The notes: a model not told the origin generated them from the letters alone. Counted from the first letter of the stretch, positions 35,983-47,645 are shown. The stretch: 64,000 nt of DNA from Paragyromitra xinjiangensis (GCA_038503065.1 JBCAMK010000003.1:248001-312000); one strand, 5' to 3'. A program made the numbers and translations.

Positions 35983-36368
35983 ATGGTAAACTTCGAGAAT
36001 TTGCTGCATGCACTACTACAGGCCGTTGCAGCAGACTTCGCTTCCCAACATACTCCCTCTATCGCCACGCCACCAACTGGCTTATACGAAATTTGGGGAA
36101 GGGAAAAGGCTGCTGAGGATGTTTGGCTTTATTACCACCGTGAATTCTCGGTGGTAGGTTGCGTATCCCGTGGAAAATCTGGCTATTTCCTCTATTCCTT
36201 ATCGACAAGGTGTCGGAGGCTCGACTATTCAAGTGGACGCCATTAATCCGTCGCGAAATAACCAACATTCTCAAGGGTACTGGACGGGATAACCCCATTA
36301 ATTTCAGCGGCGATTGCCCCTATTGTAGTGAGGATTCTGATGGAAGAAATTTCTTCGAGTACTTGTGA
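35983..36368 (+). CDS. Candidate small two-exon gene, function unknown
   Basis: Exon 35983-36153, a 56-nt GTAGGT...AAG intron, and exon 36210-36368 join in phase to a 109-residue product starting MVNFENLLHALLQAVAADFA. The second exon carries a C-P-Y-C pair (GDCPYCSEDSDGRNFFEY). No signal peptide or family is recognised. Support is limited to the splice join keeping two otherwise separate open frames together, so this may be chance or a gene relic. Confidence 0.3.
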
Positions 36369-38517
36369 AGCACATACCTAATTAGGCAAAGTATGGAACT
36401 TTGTCTAGCAGATGGTCAACAACCTTATCTCGGAAAATGACATTTGGAGGGATAAAATTTATTACCTTGTTCAAAAACTGTGGTACTATTTCTTTATTTG
36501 GTATTTTATGGAAGGATGTGGGCAAAAATGCTGATGATCCCCACCAAAGGCCTATTTGAAAGACGCATTATTTACGACTTAGATAAAATGCGTGAAACTC
36601 CAGAACACCGGAGTTCAAATCATGGCGCCAGGCTCTCATGAATTCGCTTTTCTAGTCATTCCCTAGGAGCGTAAACGAAAATCGGCCACCCGCCTAATCT
36701 AAATGATGCCTCGCAGCAACATGATATCTGTTTACCAAAACACCTTCCAATACTTCCGTCTTTACCAGCGTTATGCTTGCTGTGTTGAAGACTATGGCAT
36801 TGTCCTAAACTATCGCCATTAAGCGGCCTAAACAGACTTTCATGCATATACTTAATATACTCATAATAACCCGGATTTTTCACCAAAAATTCATTACATG
36901 AACGAAGTTCCGAACAAAACATCAATAACTTCTTGTTTATAGACAATACGACGGCCATCAGGCATGCCCATAGCCTTCACACGCCCTCAGACAACCCACC
37001 TAACCATTTATATACGCTCAAAGAAAAGTATTGATGGCCTAGAACTAACTCATGATTGGTGGTGAATACACGTATTTATAGTTGGTTAAAATCGTGGGCG
37101 ATAGACTTGTGGAATATGGGCGAGAGTGGAGCCAACAGATTCAGGAGACATTCAAAGAGTCATCCCTAGAGCTGGCTAAGATTTTGTTCTCCGTGATGGG
37201 GATAGAAAATTTCTTTATAGGCCTGGCGGATGGGATATCAAATCTTGTGGCATTTTCCGCCCATATACACTTCCATCCCTTCATTTTCTCAATTCCTGTC
37301 GCTGGCCGATAACGGCAGAACTAAATCAATTTCACTTATTCGATGTTGCGTTACATTTCCGTTATCCAGAAATTTCCCTTCGCCAGTAATTTCTTGCTGT
37401 AAACCAACCCAGTTCTAATTTTATTTATCCTGATTTCTTCCAGTCTTGCGCCCAGCTCCATGCACACAGCTTACTGCGTACTGTAGGGCCTGGAGCAATA
37501 AAAAGCTCCGGGGAAGGTCTGAGCAAAGTCAAGAACGCTGCTGTGAATGAAGCGGGGCGTCGATAGTGCCGTGGAAATTTTTCGGAACCATATATAGTAT
37601 GAGAGCCGTTTTTCAAACGAGTCACTTCTATCTCCCGATCCGGTAACCTACAACAGACGGTTAATACCATCTACCGAGTGATATTTTATGTCTAGATACA
37701 TTAAAAAGAATCAGGGGACGGTCGCAACCAGGCTTCCCTGCGAACCTTAACCCAATGCATGAATACGAAACACATATATTCCCTGGAAGGGAATCGAACC
37801 TACGTTCCCCTGGCTCCTCTGGGCGACACAGTAGCCATTAGGCTGCCATGGCAGATGATATTATAGCGCTGGGAAAGGTTTTATCGCACTTTTCAGGCCT
37901 ACCTTTACCATTCTATAGTGGGCATATAAGATTGATCAGTTATACTATCATGAGTGTTGGTAGGAGGGAGTGGAAAGGTGGACTTGACAGCCAAGGTATC
38001 AATTCACGATACTCTTTCTCTCTCACGCAATATTGATAAGAACTTGAACTTAACTACAAGAAAAATTACTCCAGTAGAATTAATAATACGAGAGTCATCG
38101 TGGAAAAAGGTATTGGCCGAGTTATGGAAGTGGTTTAGGTGGTTTTTGATAAGGGTGTCGAGAATTCTTGCAAATGCTTATTGTAAGAGTTAAGCAAATA
38201 ACTAAATTTGTTCGCAAACCACTTTTATTCCCTTAGTAATTCATATAAATAACGGGAGTAAGAATGTACACCCAGTTCTGTACGTGCACGTAGCTAAAGG
38301 CCAAAGGCGGCTGGGTACATCACAGCATGACTTTTGTTTCCGCGAGGGCGCATGATTATCCTAGAGTCATCACCTGACCTTATCCTACTATTTACAGCTC
38401 ACCATACATTCTAGCAATCCCATGAACCATCACTATCATAAATCATTCCGCCTACGAGTAGTATCTACAGGTCAAGCCTAATCCTATCCCGTCTTCCGGT
38501 ATCTTTTTCTGTTCGCT
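36369..38517. other. Gene-poor region with possible gene relics
   Basis: Open frames at 37082-37312 and 37954-38193 encode amphipathic segments (FKESSLELAKILFSV; VLAELWKWFRWFLI) but no join gives a coherent protein. A tRNA-like sequence lies at 37780-37850. I call no gene. Confidence 0.35.
37780..37850 (-). ncRNA. tRNA-like sequence with A and B boxes, probably degenerate
   Basis: On the minus strand GGCAGCCTAATGGCTACTG resembles a tRNA D-arm (A box, arginine-like) and AGGTTCGATTCCC, about 45 nt later, resembles a T-arm (B box). The spacing is right for a tRNA, but the T stem and acceptor stem do not pair, so it is probably a pseudogene or tRNA-derived element. No anticodon is assigned. Confidence 0.35.
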
Positions 38518-39336
38518 ATGACTATCGCCGGCTGCATATGTCTCAGAGTCCGTCCATGTGCCCAAGATCCTTCAAAGCAAAGGATATCTCAAGTTCGCTC
38601 CGACGATAGTGAAATTACTTGCAACATTGCCCAGGGTCTCTGGGACGCAGAGAAAAAACACCAGAAAGACATGGGTATTGAAAAGTTTTCCGTTCACACA
38701 TCTCTCATGCCTCCCCAAGTGGATGACAACAAAGGTCGGACACTCAGGAAGAGGACGATTCTAGCTGTTGAGTTCGTGGATTCTGGTCGCCAGTATCTGT
38801 TCCAACTAAACGATGGAATTTCACAGTGGTGCTTCGCTCCCACCCTAGGCGGCGTGAACTTCGGGCAAGACTCTAGTGGGTCTGACCGGAATCTAGATGG
38901 GTTTAAATCACATAAACACTCTTTCTTCCTTGACGATCTGGTTCCCGTGACAACTAGGACTTTTAGGTGTCTTGTGGCCCTGCTTCAGCTTTGTAGGCCG
39001 GAATCGATATGTTATACGCACTTTATCTGGCATGACCATTACGTCATTAATATCTACTTGGAGCAGCCGGGGGAAAACTTGGATACAGTTTGTACAACGC
39101 ATATCATCTGTGGAGACATGGAACTGGAGAACCTTTTCCACAGTCTTTGCTGTGCGGCAATTGGAGACAATCACGCTATAACAGAGATTGATTTGAATGG
39201 CAAATTTATAGCAGGACGTAGGTGGACTTATGAGGGTGCTGCGTATCGAGGGACTTTCGTCGACGAATGTGGATGGTCTAGCGGCCACATCGTGCGGCTG
39301 GTTCCATTTCCTTCGAAATTCAGCCAAAGGATATGA
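38518..39336 (+). CDS. Hypothetical protein, single exon
   Basis: The open frame of 272 codons is much longer than its surroundings and looks coding, but I do not recognise the family. There is no signal peptide or membrane segment. Segments such as LRKRTILAVEFVDSGRQYLF, ICYTHFIWHDHYVINIYLEQ and RRWTYEGAAYRGTFVDECGW suggest a beta-rich globular protein. Cys residues are scattered without a finger pattern. An alternative start is possible downstream. It stands alone in a gene-poor region, so it could be a lineage-specific gene or a retained single exon of a larger decayed gene. Confidence 0.5.
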   Translation: MTIAGCICLRVRPCAQDPSKQRISQVRSDDSEITCNIAQGLWDAEKKHQKDMGIEKFSVHTSLMPPQVDDNKGRTLRKRTILAVEFVDSGRQYLFQLNDGISQWCFAPTLGGVNFGQDSSGSDRNLDGFKSHKHSFFLDDLVPVTTRTFRCLVALLQLCRPESICYTHFIWHDHYVINIYLEQPGENLDTVCTTHIICGDMELENLFHSLCCAAIGDNHAITEIDLNGKFIAGRRWTYEGAAYRGTFVDECGWSSGHIVRLVPFPSKFSQRI

Positions 39337-40923
39337 TACGTGTTAATGATTCCGGTCGACAGATTCGTTCCAAGAGGGAAAGGACTAGTAGTGCGGCTGG
39401 CGTTATTTGCAGTGGCAATAAGAAATAGGAAGTTGGAGATGGGAGTTAGGGCCAATTGGTTGGCAATAGGCTGATTAGACACGTATTGCCGTACTAAGAC
39501 TAGGGCATTATGTATAATAGGGATTGAGGAGTATGAGGGTTTATTGTGGGAATAAAGACCCTGTGCCTATTCAAAAAATATTTCTTCTTGCGTAGAGTCC
39601 CGAAGCATATATGACTACGGGTGGAAGCCATTGCTTGAAGTTAGATACCAGGCCGTGGTTTATAACTAGGATTCTTCGGTCAGAACACTGATAAATCCAT
39701 TTCTCGACCCCAAGCACCTGGTCTGATGTTATCATGTCATTAGGGCAAAAAACATTCCAGCAAGTCCACCAGTATACGAATTGTTGCAGGCGACCCGTTC
39801 AAATTTCCCTCGGCTAGTCCCATCACAACCTAGCACCCTAGATACGGAACAAAAGTGCATAAGGAAAGTCCTGCTTAGGTAATATGTAGAGGACCATAGA
39901 TCACAATACTCCTTACTTCAAAGACTAAGTTGACACACGATCCCTTACCGCTCCTTAATTACTCTCACCGAAGCCTGCTCGCTATTCAAAACTCCCAACT
40001 AATACCATATGAAATCTGGGGCCCCACACGGCAACTGCCCCTTTGCGTGGGGGCTAGAAATCTTACAGGCTAGAAATGTAGAGTAAACAAAGATTAGAAA
40101 GTTAAATCCACCAACGGGCCCCACAATAAAGGGGTACCTAACTTAACCACCACACGGGATAAGCTTCCTGACTAATATTCTAAGAAACGGCGATCCCCAG
40201 TGAGTATGATTAGTAGTGCGCCGATCTTAACCATGAATTACTACCAGTAAATTGGCTTGGGAGGATTGTGGTATCGTATGTACCAAATATAGGCAATCTC
40301 CGTACTAGGTACTGAGACAGATGGAAATGCGTATATCTGATACTGCATCCACAAGTACCGTAATATCTCGTTTGTATTGAACACAACCGGGCTGGACGAG
40401 GTCAAAATATTTAAATAAAAATCTCCGTTTTGGGGAAGCGGTTCGGTGGTTTGGGAATCAATTCTCGGCCCCCCAAGGGTAACTTTGTCAGTTCTGACAA
40501 GGTCGATTTTAAACTGCCTAGCCTGGTCGCGTTCAATACTAACGAGATATTACGGTAGATGCCCTGATACAAGAGTATTAGTCTCTTGAAAATTACTTTT
40601 CCTTTAACAATTGGTCCTACCATACTTTCCTATAGATTCTCTCTGGAAGTGTCTGGACTGGGATGAGATTATACAAAGAACACGGGACAGAGAACACAGA
40701 ACACGAGTGATAGGCCACGATACTTCTATAGGTACGGTAGGGAGGAAATTTTGCCCAAGAATTTGAGGTTTGGTTCAAAACCCCAATTAAAAATTACTTT
40801 CATAACAGGCACCCATGATAAAGCCCCTTAGGTAGACAATATTACAAGAAAAACCCCTATTGACAAAAAAAACCCCCCCTCCAACACCTCCCAAACCCAA
40901 CCACCCCAATCACCAACCAGAAT
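39337..40923. other. Intergenic region, no gene seen
   Basis: No supported gene. A GC-rich imperfect hairpin occurs near 40020-40060 (GCCCCACAC with GCGTGGGGGC). The last 80 bases are C/A-rich and lie just past the stop of the secreted protein gene. Confidence 0.4.
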
Positions 40924-41304
40924 TTACGCGTGATAAACAACAATCGAACCAGTCCCATCCGCATATTTCCCCCCAGCCTTCCCATTCGCCCCACAATCGC
41001 TTACAACCTGACGAGCGAATCTCCCAACGTTGTAGCAATCCATCGACCATCCACAGATATCGATAGCCGCGGTTCCACTCGTAGCCATCCGGGCGCACGA
41101 GTTCTTATCGTTGCTAGGAGCCTTACATATTTGCTGGCCCTTCTTGATGAGCTTGTCGGCCGCGCCTTGGACGTCCGAGGAGAGAGGGGAGGCGCCGCTG
41201 GTCTCGCAAATAGAGGAACCGCTGGCGGCTGCACTGCTGGAGTCCCCGGCGGCAGCGACGGTAGTGGAGAGCGCGAGGATTGTAAGGGCGGCGAAGAACT
41301 TCAT
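40924..41304 (-). CDS. Small secreted six-cysteine protein A
   Basis: A single exon encodes 126 residues. A clean signal peptide (MKFFAALTILALSTTVAAA, cleavage near residue 19) is followed by an Ala/Ser spacer and a domain with six cysteines. Cys3-Cys4 and Cys5-Cys6 are each separated by 13 residues (CARMATSGTAAIDIC; CYNVGRFARQVVSDC), followed by GGK and a terminal beta-like strand GSIVVYHA. The same spacing and GGK occur in the secreted protein at 47646-48218, so they belong to one family. No catalytic motif is seen. Role unknown; small disulfide-rich secreted proteins of fungi include effectors and antimicrobial or killer-toxin-like proteins, but none of these is established here. Confidence 0.8.
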   Translation of the reverse strand: MKFFAALTILALSTTVAAAGDSSSAAASGSSICETSGASPLSSDVQGAADKLIKKGQQICKAPSNDKNSCARMATSGTAAIDICGWSMDCYNVGRFARQVVSDCGANGKAGGKYADGTGSIVVYHA

Positions 41305-42479
41305 CGTGGTGGTTCTATTATATGGGGTAAGATACTCGGTAGATGTTCGGAGGATCGATTTGGAGGATTTACTGGATGGAGGAACTAGCTGAAGGGCAGG
41401 TGAATCAAGTGTTGCCTCGTCGAGCAGAGAGGGTTTGTACTTATGAGGGTGATTTATAGGGAGGAGAAACGCGGGATTGCATACTTCCTCGGCCGTGCCC
41501 TACCAGGGGTGTTTGACCCCTAAGTCCAACAATTGCTTTTTCGCGGACCACATATTGGGTTGGGAGTGATCTAGCCCATGTCTCGGGCATGATGAATTCG
41601 CGGCCATACTAACCGACTTCGGAAAATGATGATCGGAAAGTAAGACATGCCACGACCACTCTCGATAGAAGGACCACTTGGGATGAACGATTTTTACCAA
41701 TTCCCTACTAATGTTGCAAGGGATTCTAGCCGTGTATGTACCTAGCTAATATTCCCAGCTGTGGGGTTGCAATGGGAAGGGCTTGGGCTGTGCAACCAAT
41801 ACACTAGAATAGATTGCCAAGCGAAAACATGTTAAGTATTGATCAAGGTGAAATGACTTTTGCGTGTGGGGTCGGCGCTATAAATTAACGATTAAGATAC
41901 ATGTCAGCACTAGTTTCTCGGTGAGGTATCTGTCTGATCGATTTTTGTGTAAGACAGTAGGCTACTTGAGGACATGAATACGACTTTAGACCGCACATTT
42001 CTGATACATAACTAAGAGCTGGGGCTTGGTAAAATCTTTAGAAGAAAGGTGTTGGTTGAAACTAGTCTTGGTGTTTTGGCTAAGCCTGCAAAGTCTTCCG
42101 AACAAAGCTGCTACCACCGAACTCTGGGTATCTCTACTCGCAGAACTCGCATAGCTAGCAGATTCTCGGAGATGCCATGGTTTGGTGTAACCTGAGCATA
42201 CACTAGTAATTTCGACCTAATCTGGTTATCCGCTTAATGTGGGCTTAGAGTTCATATCGTTCAAGAGCATTGCCTCTAAGAGCCTAGATAAAAGTACTAG
42301 GCCTAGCTCCGAATAGGTGTCTGGGTGATTTCCTTCGGGGGTCCTCTGAAAAGCGTACTCAAGTGACAAATCTTCATTTTATATGAGAGGAGTAGTAGAG
42401 CAATCATTTCACCGCCAGTCAATAAATATACTGGGTGGGGAAACATCCCAGAATGTACTAATAATCTAGGTTCCTAAAT
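41305..42479. other. Intergenic region, promoter side of secreted protein A
   Basis: No gene seen. The first 150 bases should hold the promoter of the secreted protein gene. Confidence 0.45.
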
Positions 42480-43476
42480 CTATAGTACTAGTATCGGCTC
42501 CCCGCCAAATAGTGTTTGACAAGGAGAGTGACAGTAGCGACAATCTTCACGGGGGATTTTGACTTTATAATCCATCATACACTCCATACAACGTTGAACC
42601 AACTTCTGCGCTCTCTCCGTCGTACGCGTCCCCCACGGTGTCTTATTCCCTTTCCTAACATGCATAAACAGCTCCTTCATAAAATCAACATCATTTTCCA
42701 CCAACTCAAAAAACTCTGGCTCTTCCCGAAGGTCCTCGAGACTACAGCTCGCATATAATCCTAGATATTCCAACAATTTATCCTGAAGGATACATTTTGG
42801 TAGGTTTTTGAACGCATAGGTGATTAGGTATATTACCGCTAACTTATCTTCCCTCGTACTCGGTACCCCAATTGCCACGATCCGCGCTGTTAGCTTGCCA
42901 AAAGTTTTCTCCTTGAGAGCTTGAATGTTGAATCGATCCGCGAACACATATAACATCGCATGCACCATAAGGACCCGAAACCGGTCGTCGTTATCTTCAC
43001 TCTCAACCAAGGAGGAGTCGGGATCCGTGGGGGGAAGGTCGGAGTCTGATGGAGGGTTATGGTCTGAGGGAGCTTCGAAGTCTGATGGAGGGTCGGGGTC
43101 TGAGGAAGCTTCAGAGTCTGGGGGAGGGTTGGGGTCTGGAGGAGGAGGGCTGGGGTCTGGAGGAGGAGGAGGGTCTGGATAGTCGCCTGTGTAGGCCCAT
43201 TGAACGAAGTGGGTTACGGTGTCTTCGCGCTCGTCAGCGAGGGTCATCTCGCCGGTGGTGCCTTCTATCATGTCGTTGTAGACATGCTTTTCTAGTTCTT
43301 TAGAGACACTACCGAGGAGGGCTTTGTGGATTTCAATCCGCCGGAGCGAGGAGCCAACTATGAGGGTGAAAATTCCGGAGGAGATGAAGCTAAGATAGGA
43401 TTAGCGAGGGTTTAGATATGGCCTAGAAGGGGGGAAAGGTTTACTTTTCATAGTCTATTATAAGCTTTGTTGTCAT
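42480..43476 (-). CDS. BTB/POZ domain protein with proline-rich insert and Cys tail, copy 1
   Basis: Minus-strand exons 43476-43445 (32 nt) and 43389-42480 join in frame to 313 residues. The BTB core is FISSGIFTLIVGSSLRRIEIHKALLGS with AYTGDYPDP and, after an insert, AMLYVFADRFNIQALKEKTF. The insert of about 60 residues consists of Pro/Asp/Ser repeats, encoded by imperfect tandem DNA repeats at about 43015-43180. The C-terminus has CMEC, CRYC and a further Cys, possibly metal binding. The gene at 44107-45042 is a clear paralog with the same 32-nt first exon and intron phase. A Cul3 adaptor role is inference. Confidence 0.78.
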
Positions 43477-44106
43477 TTCTGTACATTATAGTATTGGGGA
43501 TAGATTGAGGACATTTAAGAGAAGAACTGGCGTGATGTAGTGACGGATGTGAGCAGGCCCTGAAGTAGCTTTGAGAGGGCCGATAGTAGAATGTTCTTGA
43601 GGCAATTTCTAAGGAAATAGTTGTGGTCTCCTGAGCATTCTCGAAGCAACGCTAGCCTCTTAAATGTCATCTCGAGATTAGGCCTACAACCCCGAGCCAT
43701 TTCTAGCAAGGCCTCCTGTCGTGAGTGTTGCGGGGAAGCTGCATGATACAGTTATTTAGATAGTGGAGGTGGCGGTGGAGGCTGTGGAGGCGTAAAAAGG
43801 AGATGAATTCATACTAAGCAGCAGCTTATGTTCGTGCTTGTTGGAATGGCTGCTAGGGCGTAACGCCGAGATGGATGGATGTATTTACAACCAAGCTTGA
43901 GCTCGCTGTGGCCCTGGGGGCGATATATATAGGGTTCTAGCCGAGTGAGATTTAGCGTAAATGCTATGTAGGATATTGGAAGGTAGACTTTCTCTCAAAT
44001 ATTAGGTGGAAATAACAAGCACTCGGTAATTAAAACAATATGTTTGGTATTCCTCAATCCTCACCCTTGAACGCCTAAAAAATGCCACACCCTTCTCTGT
44101 TTATTC
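43477..44106. other. Spacer between the two BTB/Cys-tail genes
   Basis: Holds the promoter of copy 1 and the 3' region of copy 2. An open frame at 43515-43709 (minus) shows no BTB similarity and is not called. Confidence 0.45.
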
Positions 44107-45042
44107 TCAACTAACCATCAACTGACAAGTGCGGTTACAAAAATTACAGACTTTCTTCGGAACTGACCAAGTGGGAATAAAGGTTGAACTCTTTGGGCAG
44201 TCTTGGCAGCGATAGCAAGCTTGTTCCTGGCACTCAACCTCCACTCCCCACGGGGCTTTGTTCCCCCTCCTTACATGTCGAAGCAGCTCCTTCAAGAAAT
44301 CGATATCACTCTCCAACAAATCAAAAAACTCTGGCTCCTCCCTAAGGCTCTCGAGAATCCAGCTCGCATATACTCCTAGGTACTCCAATAACGGCTCACT
44401 CGGCCTACATTGCGGTAGATTCCCGAATGCATAGCTGACCAGATATATTATTGCCAGCCTGCTCTTTCTCTTTCTCGGCACATCGATCGTTACGATTCGA
44501 GCTGTCAACTTAGCAAACGTCTGCTGCTTCAACTTCTGGACATTGAATCTGTCTGCAAACACGTATAACATTGCATGCGTCATCAATACCGGGTCACCAT
44601 CCTCTTCCAAGTCACTGCTATTACTTTGTAACAGTGCTTCCTGGCGGTCGGATGTACTTAATGAATTTATCGCCGCCATAAACCGCGCTTCTTCAGTTTC
44701 GCCAGCTACTGTAGGGTCCTCGGATGGAGGCTCAGGGTCCGGGTACTGACCGGTATAGACCCATTCGATAAAACGGGCAACGGTATCTTCGCGTTCGTCG
44801 GCAAGAGTCATCTCCCCGGAGGTGCCTTCTATCATTTCGTTGTAGACATGCTTTTTGAATTCCTCAGAGACACTGCTGAGGAGCGCCTTGTGGATATCGA
44901 AGCGCTTGAGGGAGGGACCAACGTGAAGAGTGAATATCCCGGAAGAGATGAAGCTGAAAAGCTGTCAGCGAGCATAAAATCTAGAGAAACCAGTGAGAGG
45001 GAGGGATTACTCTTTATAAGGGAGGAGTGATTGTGCTCCCAT
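44107..45042 (-). CDS. BTB/POZ domain protein with Cys tail, copy 2
   Basis: Minus-strand exons 45042-45011 (32 nt) and 44953-44107 join in frame to 292 residues. It shares with copy 1 FISSGIFTL, KALLSSVSEE, MTLADEREDTVARF, AMLYVFADRFNVQKL, TARIVTIDVP and LREEPEFFDLLESDIDFLKE. The interior insert is an ordinary acidic/Ser linker instead of a proline repeat. The C-terminal Cys cluster is richer (CYRCQDC, then CNFCNRTC), spaced like a small zinc-binding module. The matching first exon size, intron phase and order in the same direction show tandem duplication. Function unknown. Confidence 0.78.
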
Positions 45043-45730
45043 CTTTGCAGGCCCTCTATGGATCTTTTTGCGGTTGGGCTGGGTATTCTCAAAAGGAACA
45101 TGGGGCGATCGCAAAAGCAAGGCTCAAACCTTGGGGATTTTGCCCCCAGCAATATGAGACTGCTGGAGATATCTAGGGTAGAGGTTATAAGATAAGATTT
45201 CTAAGGTTACGCGTTATCGTTTAGGTTTCAGCCTTGTTTCTTAAACGAGGCATATCGCCGCAGGCCTGGGAGTGAGTTGCGGGGAAGCTGGATGATGTCT
45301 ATCGAAAACAGCCTTGATAGGGATCTTGGGCATATGCACGTTATTGGTGCATATTTCGGTTGTACAATACGCGCAACCAGCGTTGCTGGTCAGAAATGAT
45401 TGGTGTGGGTTGGGAAAGGGTTGTATGGAATCCCGGAAAAGCCTGATGATCAAGTTACTTTCTAGGAGATTCACCTTCAAAGCCGTTCCTTGATATCTGA
45501 TTTAACATTGAAAATGTCGCCCAAAGAAAACTACACATAATGCGGACACGACGAGTGAGTTTCTGTGACACCGATATAAACATTACGGGTGACGCGTTGA
45601 TAAAGGTGAATTTTTTTGTTCAGCCTATCACTTTACAAGAGTTTTGAATAGAGGCTACACTCTTCCTCAGAAAAAAAAAGATAGAATATCATGCTAATCA
45701 CGCAACTCAGCTACCCACCTACCCGGTCAA
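45043..45730. other. Intergenic region
   Basis: No gene seen between the BTB copy 2 start and the 3' end of the Rossmann-fold gene. An open minus-strand frame at 45241-45480 has no supporting motif. Confidence 0.45.
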
Positions 45731-46620
45731 TTAAGTTCTCGCGGTGACTCTATCCCTCGCAACCCTATCCACTGCTTCCTGTGCTGGTTCATCTCCATTC
45801 ACTAAATCAATCCATAAACCTCCTGCACCTCCCTTCTGTAGCAATCTTACTGCGATATCCGCTACATCTGCCCTCGTCACACCTCCCTTTGCTCTAGCTC
45901 TTCCTAGGTCGACTTTACCTGTCGCCGGCTCATCATTCAGTGCTCCTGGCCTAAGGTGGATATCCTCCCAGCCAACTTTCTTTCCTCCGCTACTCTCAAG
46001 CTTTCTGCTTTCGTTATAAAGGAACTCGTCGGCTTGGAACTTAGCTTCACAGTACACAGGGATTGCCTTCCACCCGCCGTTGTAGGTCGCGATATCTTCT
46101 TCATTCCAGTAGGGTGCAGGTGAGCGACGCGCCACGGAAGCGGAGACGGTCAAGAATTTAGAGACGGAAGGGGCGGCAATAGAGGCGGCGATGTATTTCT
46201 TTGCGGCTTCTTGATCGACGGCGATCGTGCGTTCTGCACCACCCTTACCAGCAGCTCCTACAATTCACAGTTTCAATTCTAAGCCTGGCCATAAAAAAAA
46301 TAGTAGGTATCGTACCGGCAGACCAAACAACCCAATCGATTCCCTCAAGTTGCTTCAAGATCGTCTCATGTGGGGTTTCCTCGAGAGAACTGACAAGTGG
46401 CTTGACGAGATCTGGGTTAGAGGGTGGGGCTTGGGCTTTGATATCGGGGATTTGAGAGGCGTCGCGGATGACTGAGGTTACGGTGTTGTTTGCAGCGGCA
46501 AGGAGCTTGGTGATTTCGAGGGCGATTCTGCCGTGGCCTGTGGGAAGGTTTCAGTATAGTTTCTTTTAGCTCGTTCAATAGGATAGGAAGTGGACCTCCG
46601 AGGACAAGGACTTGAACCAT
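45731..46620 (-). CDS. NAD(P)-binding Rossmann-fold protein (SDR/NmrA-like)
   Basis: Minus-strand exons 46620-46596, 46537-46316 and 46257-45731 join in frame to 257 residues. The N-terminal nucleotide-binding motif is complete only after splicing: VLVLG then GHGRIALEITKLL. Further family markers are VVWSAGAAGKGGAERTIAVD, KFLTVSASVARR, HLRPGALNDEPATGKV and GGVTRADVADIAVRLL. This matches the fungal atypical short-chain dehydrogenase group related to bacterial YwnB and human HSCARG, which often act as NAD(P) sensors or reductases of unknown substrate. The intron at the glycine-rich loop has a weak GTCCAC donor. It is divergent to secreted protein B, about 1 kb away. Confidence 0.85.
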
Positions 46621-47645
46621 TTTAGCTTTGACGAGGGCTTGGAATTTGGTAAAAGGTAATCGTTATAAGTGAACTATCCGAGAATGGCTCTCTATTCAAG
46701 TGGGCAATTGGCAGAGATATTTATCACTAGAAAGATGTGGGGTATTGCGGGCATCAACAATCGTAGCTGAAATTGACGTCATCAATGGATCTACAAGGAT
46801 TACACAGCACAAAGATTGTGTGAGACGAAACATTCTCGAATGTTGGATGAGGTTTTTATTGAAGAACGCTTAGCAGATTTCCGTCGCCGGCGTTTTTTCC
46901 TAATGCAGGTTTAAGCGCATTCGAAAGCCGAGTGGTTTGTCATTTCTGCAAGTCATGAGTCGGCCGGCGGAGCTCATAGGCTGGGGCAGAAGCAGCCCTA
47001 GCCCTAAGTCGCAATGAGTCAATGATCCGTTAAGCTAGATATTAAGCATGTGGCTAAGTCTCTATTTTGAGCTCAAGGCTTCTGTATCATCGTGCTAGGT
47101 ATGTTCTCGGTTCTTTGTAGTTTATATGGCTGGTCTGGCTAGTTGATCTATCAGTTGACTGCATTCCCTATAGGTTATAAACTGAACCTTATGACTGTCC
47201 CTGAGGTTTGATTTATAGTTGTGGTGAGACTTAGGTTAGTTTTTTTCTCCGAAAGGCCTGGAAATGTGACTGCGTTGGTGTAAAAAAGTTCTCCTAGGAT
47301 AACTCACAGGTTACCTTGTTCATACCCTATAATGCTCTTCTTTTAAATACGGTTTTCATTTTTAGGTGAGAATTTAATATTTCTAAGGTTTTAATTAGAT
47401 AAATAGAAGCCCCATAGCTGTTTCGTTATCCGTAGCTCGTGGTTGGCTATTAATTCTTGGTGGTGGACGCGTTTTTCTCCAGAATTCGGGGTTTAAACAC
47501 GGAGGCACATGATTCACCCTGAACTAGCTACTATGGTATATTTAACGTCCTTGTCAATTCAACCTCACCCATCCACCTGAACCTTATCGTTTTCTATTCA
47601 CATCCCCAAAGAAACGAGGACACCATCACCGTCTTCAGTGTTTTC
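46621..47645. other. Divergent intergenic region
   Basis: Lies between the starts of the Rossmann-fold gene (minus) and secreted protein B (plus). The last 150 bases include an AT-rich GGTATATTTAACG and a long C/A/T-rich leader, typical of a highly expressed fungal gene; no transcription factor site is claimed. Confidence 0.4.

Noticed and set aside
40924..41304. Assignment of secreted protein A to killer-toxin KP4-like proteins
   Set aside because: Some resemblance in six-Cys layout and a terminal strand, but no diagnostic motif could be confirmed, so no toxin call is made.
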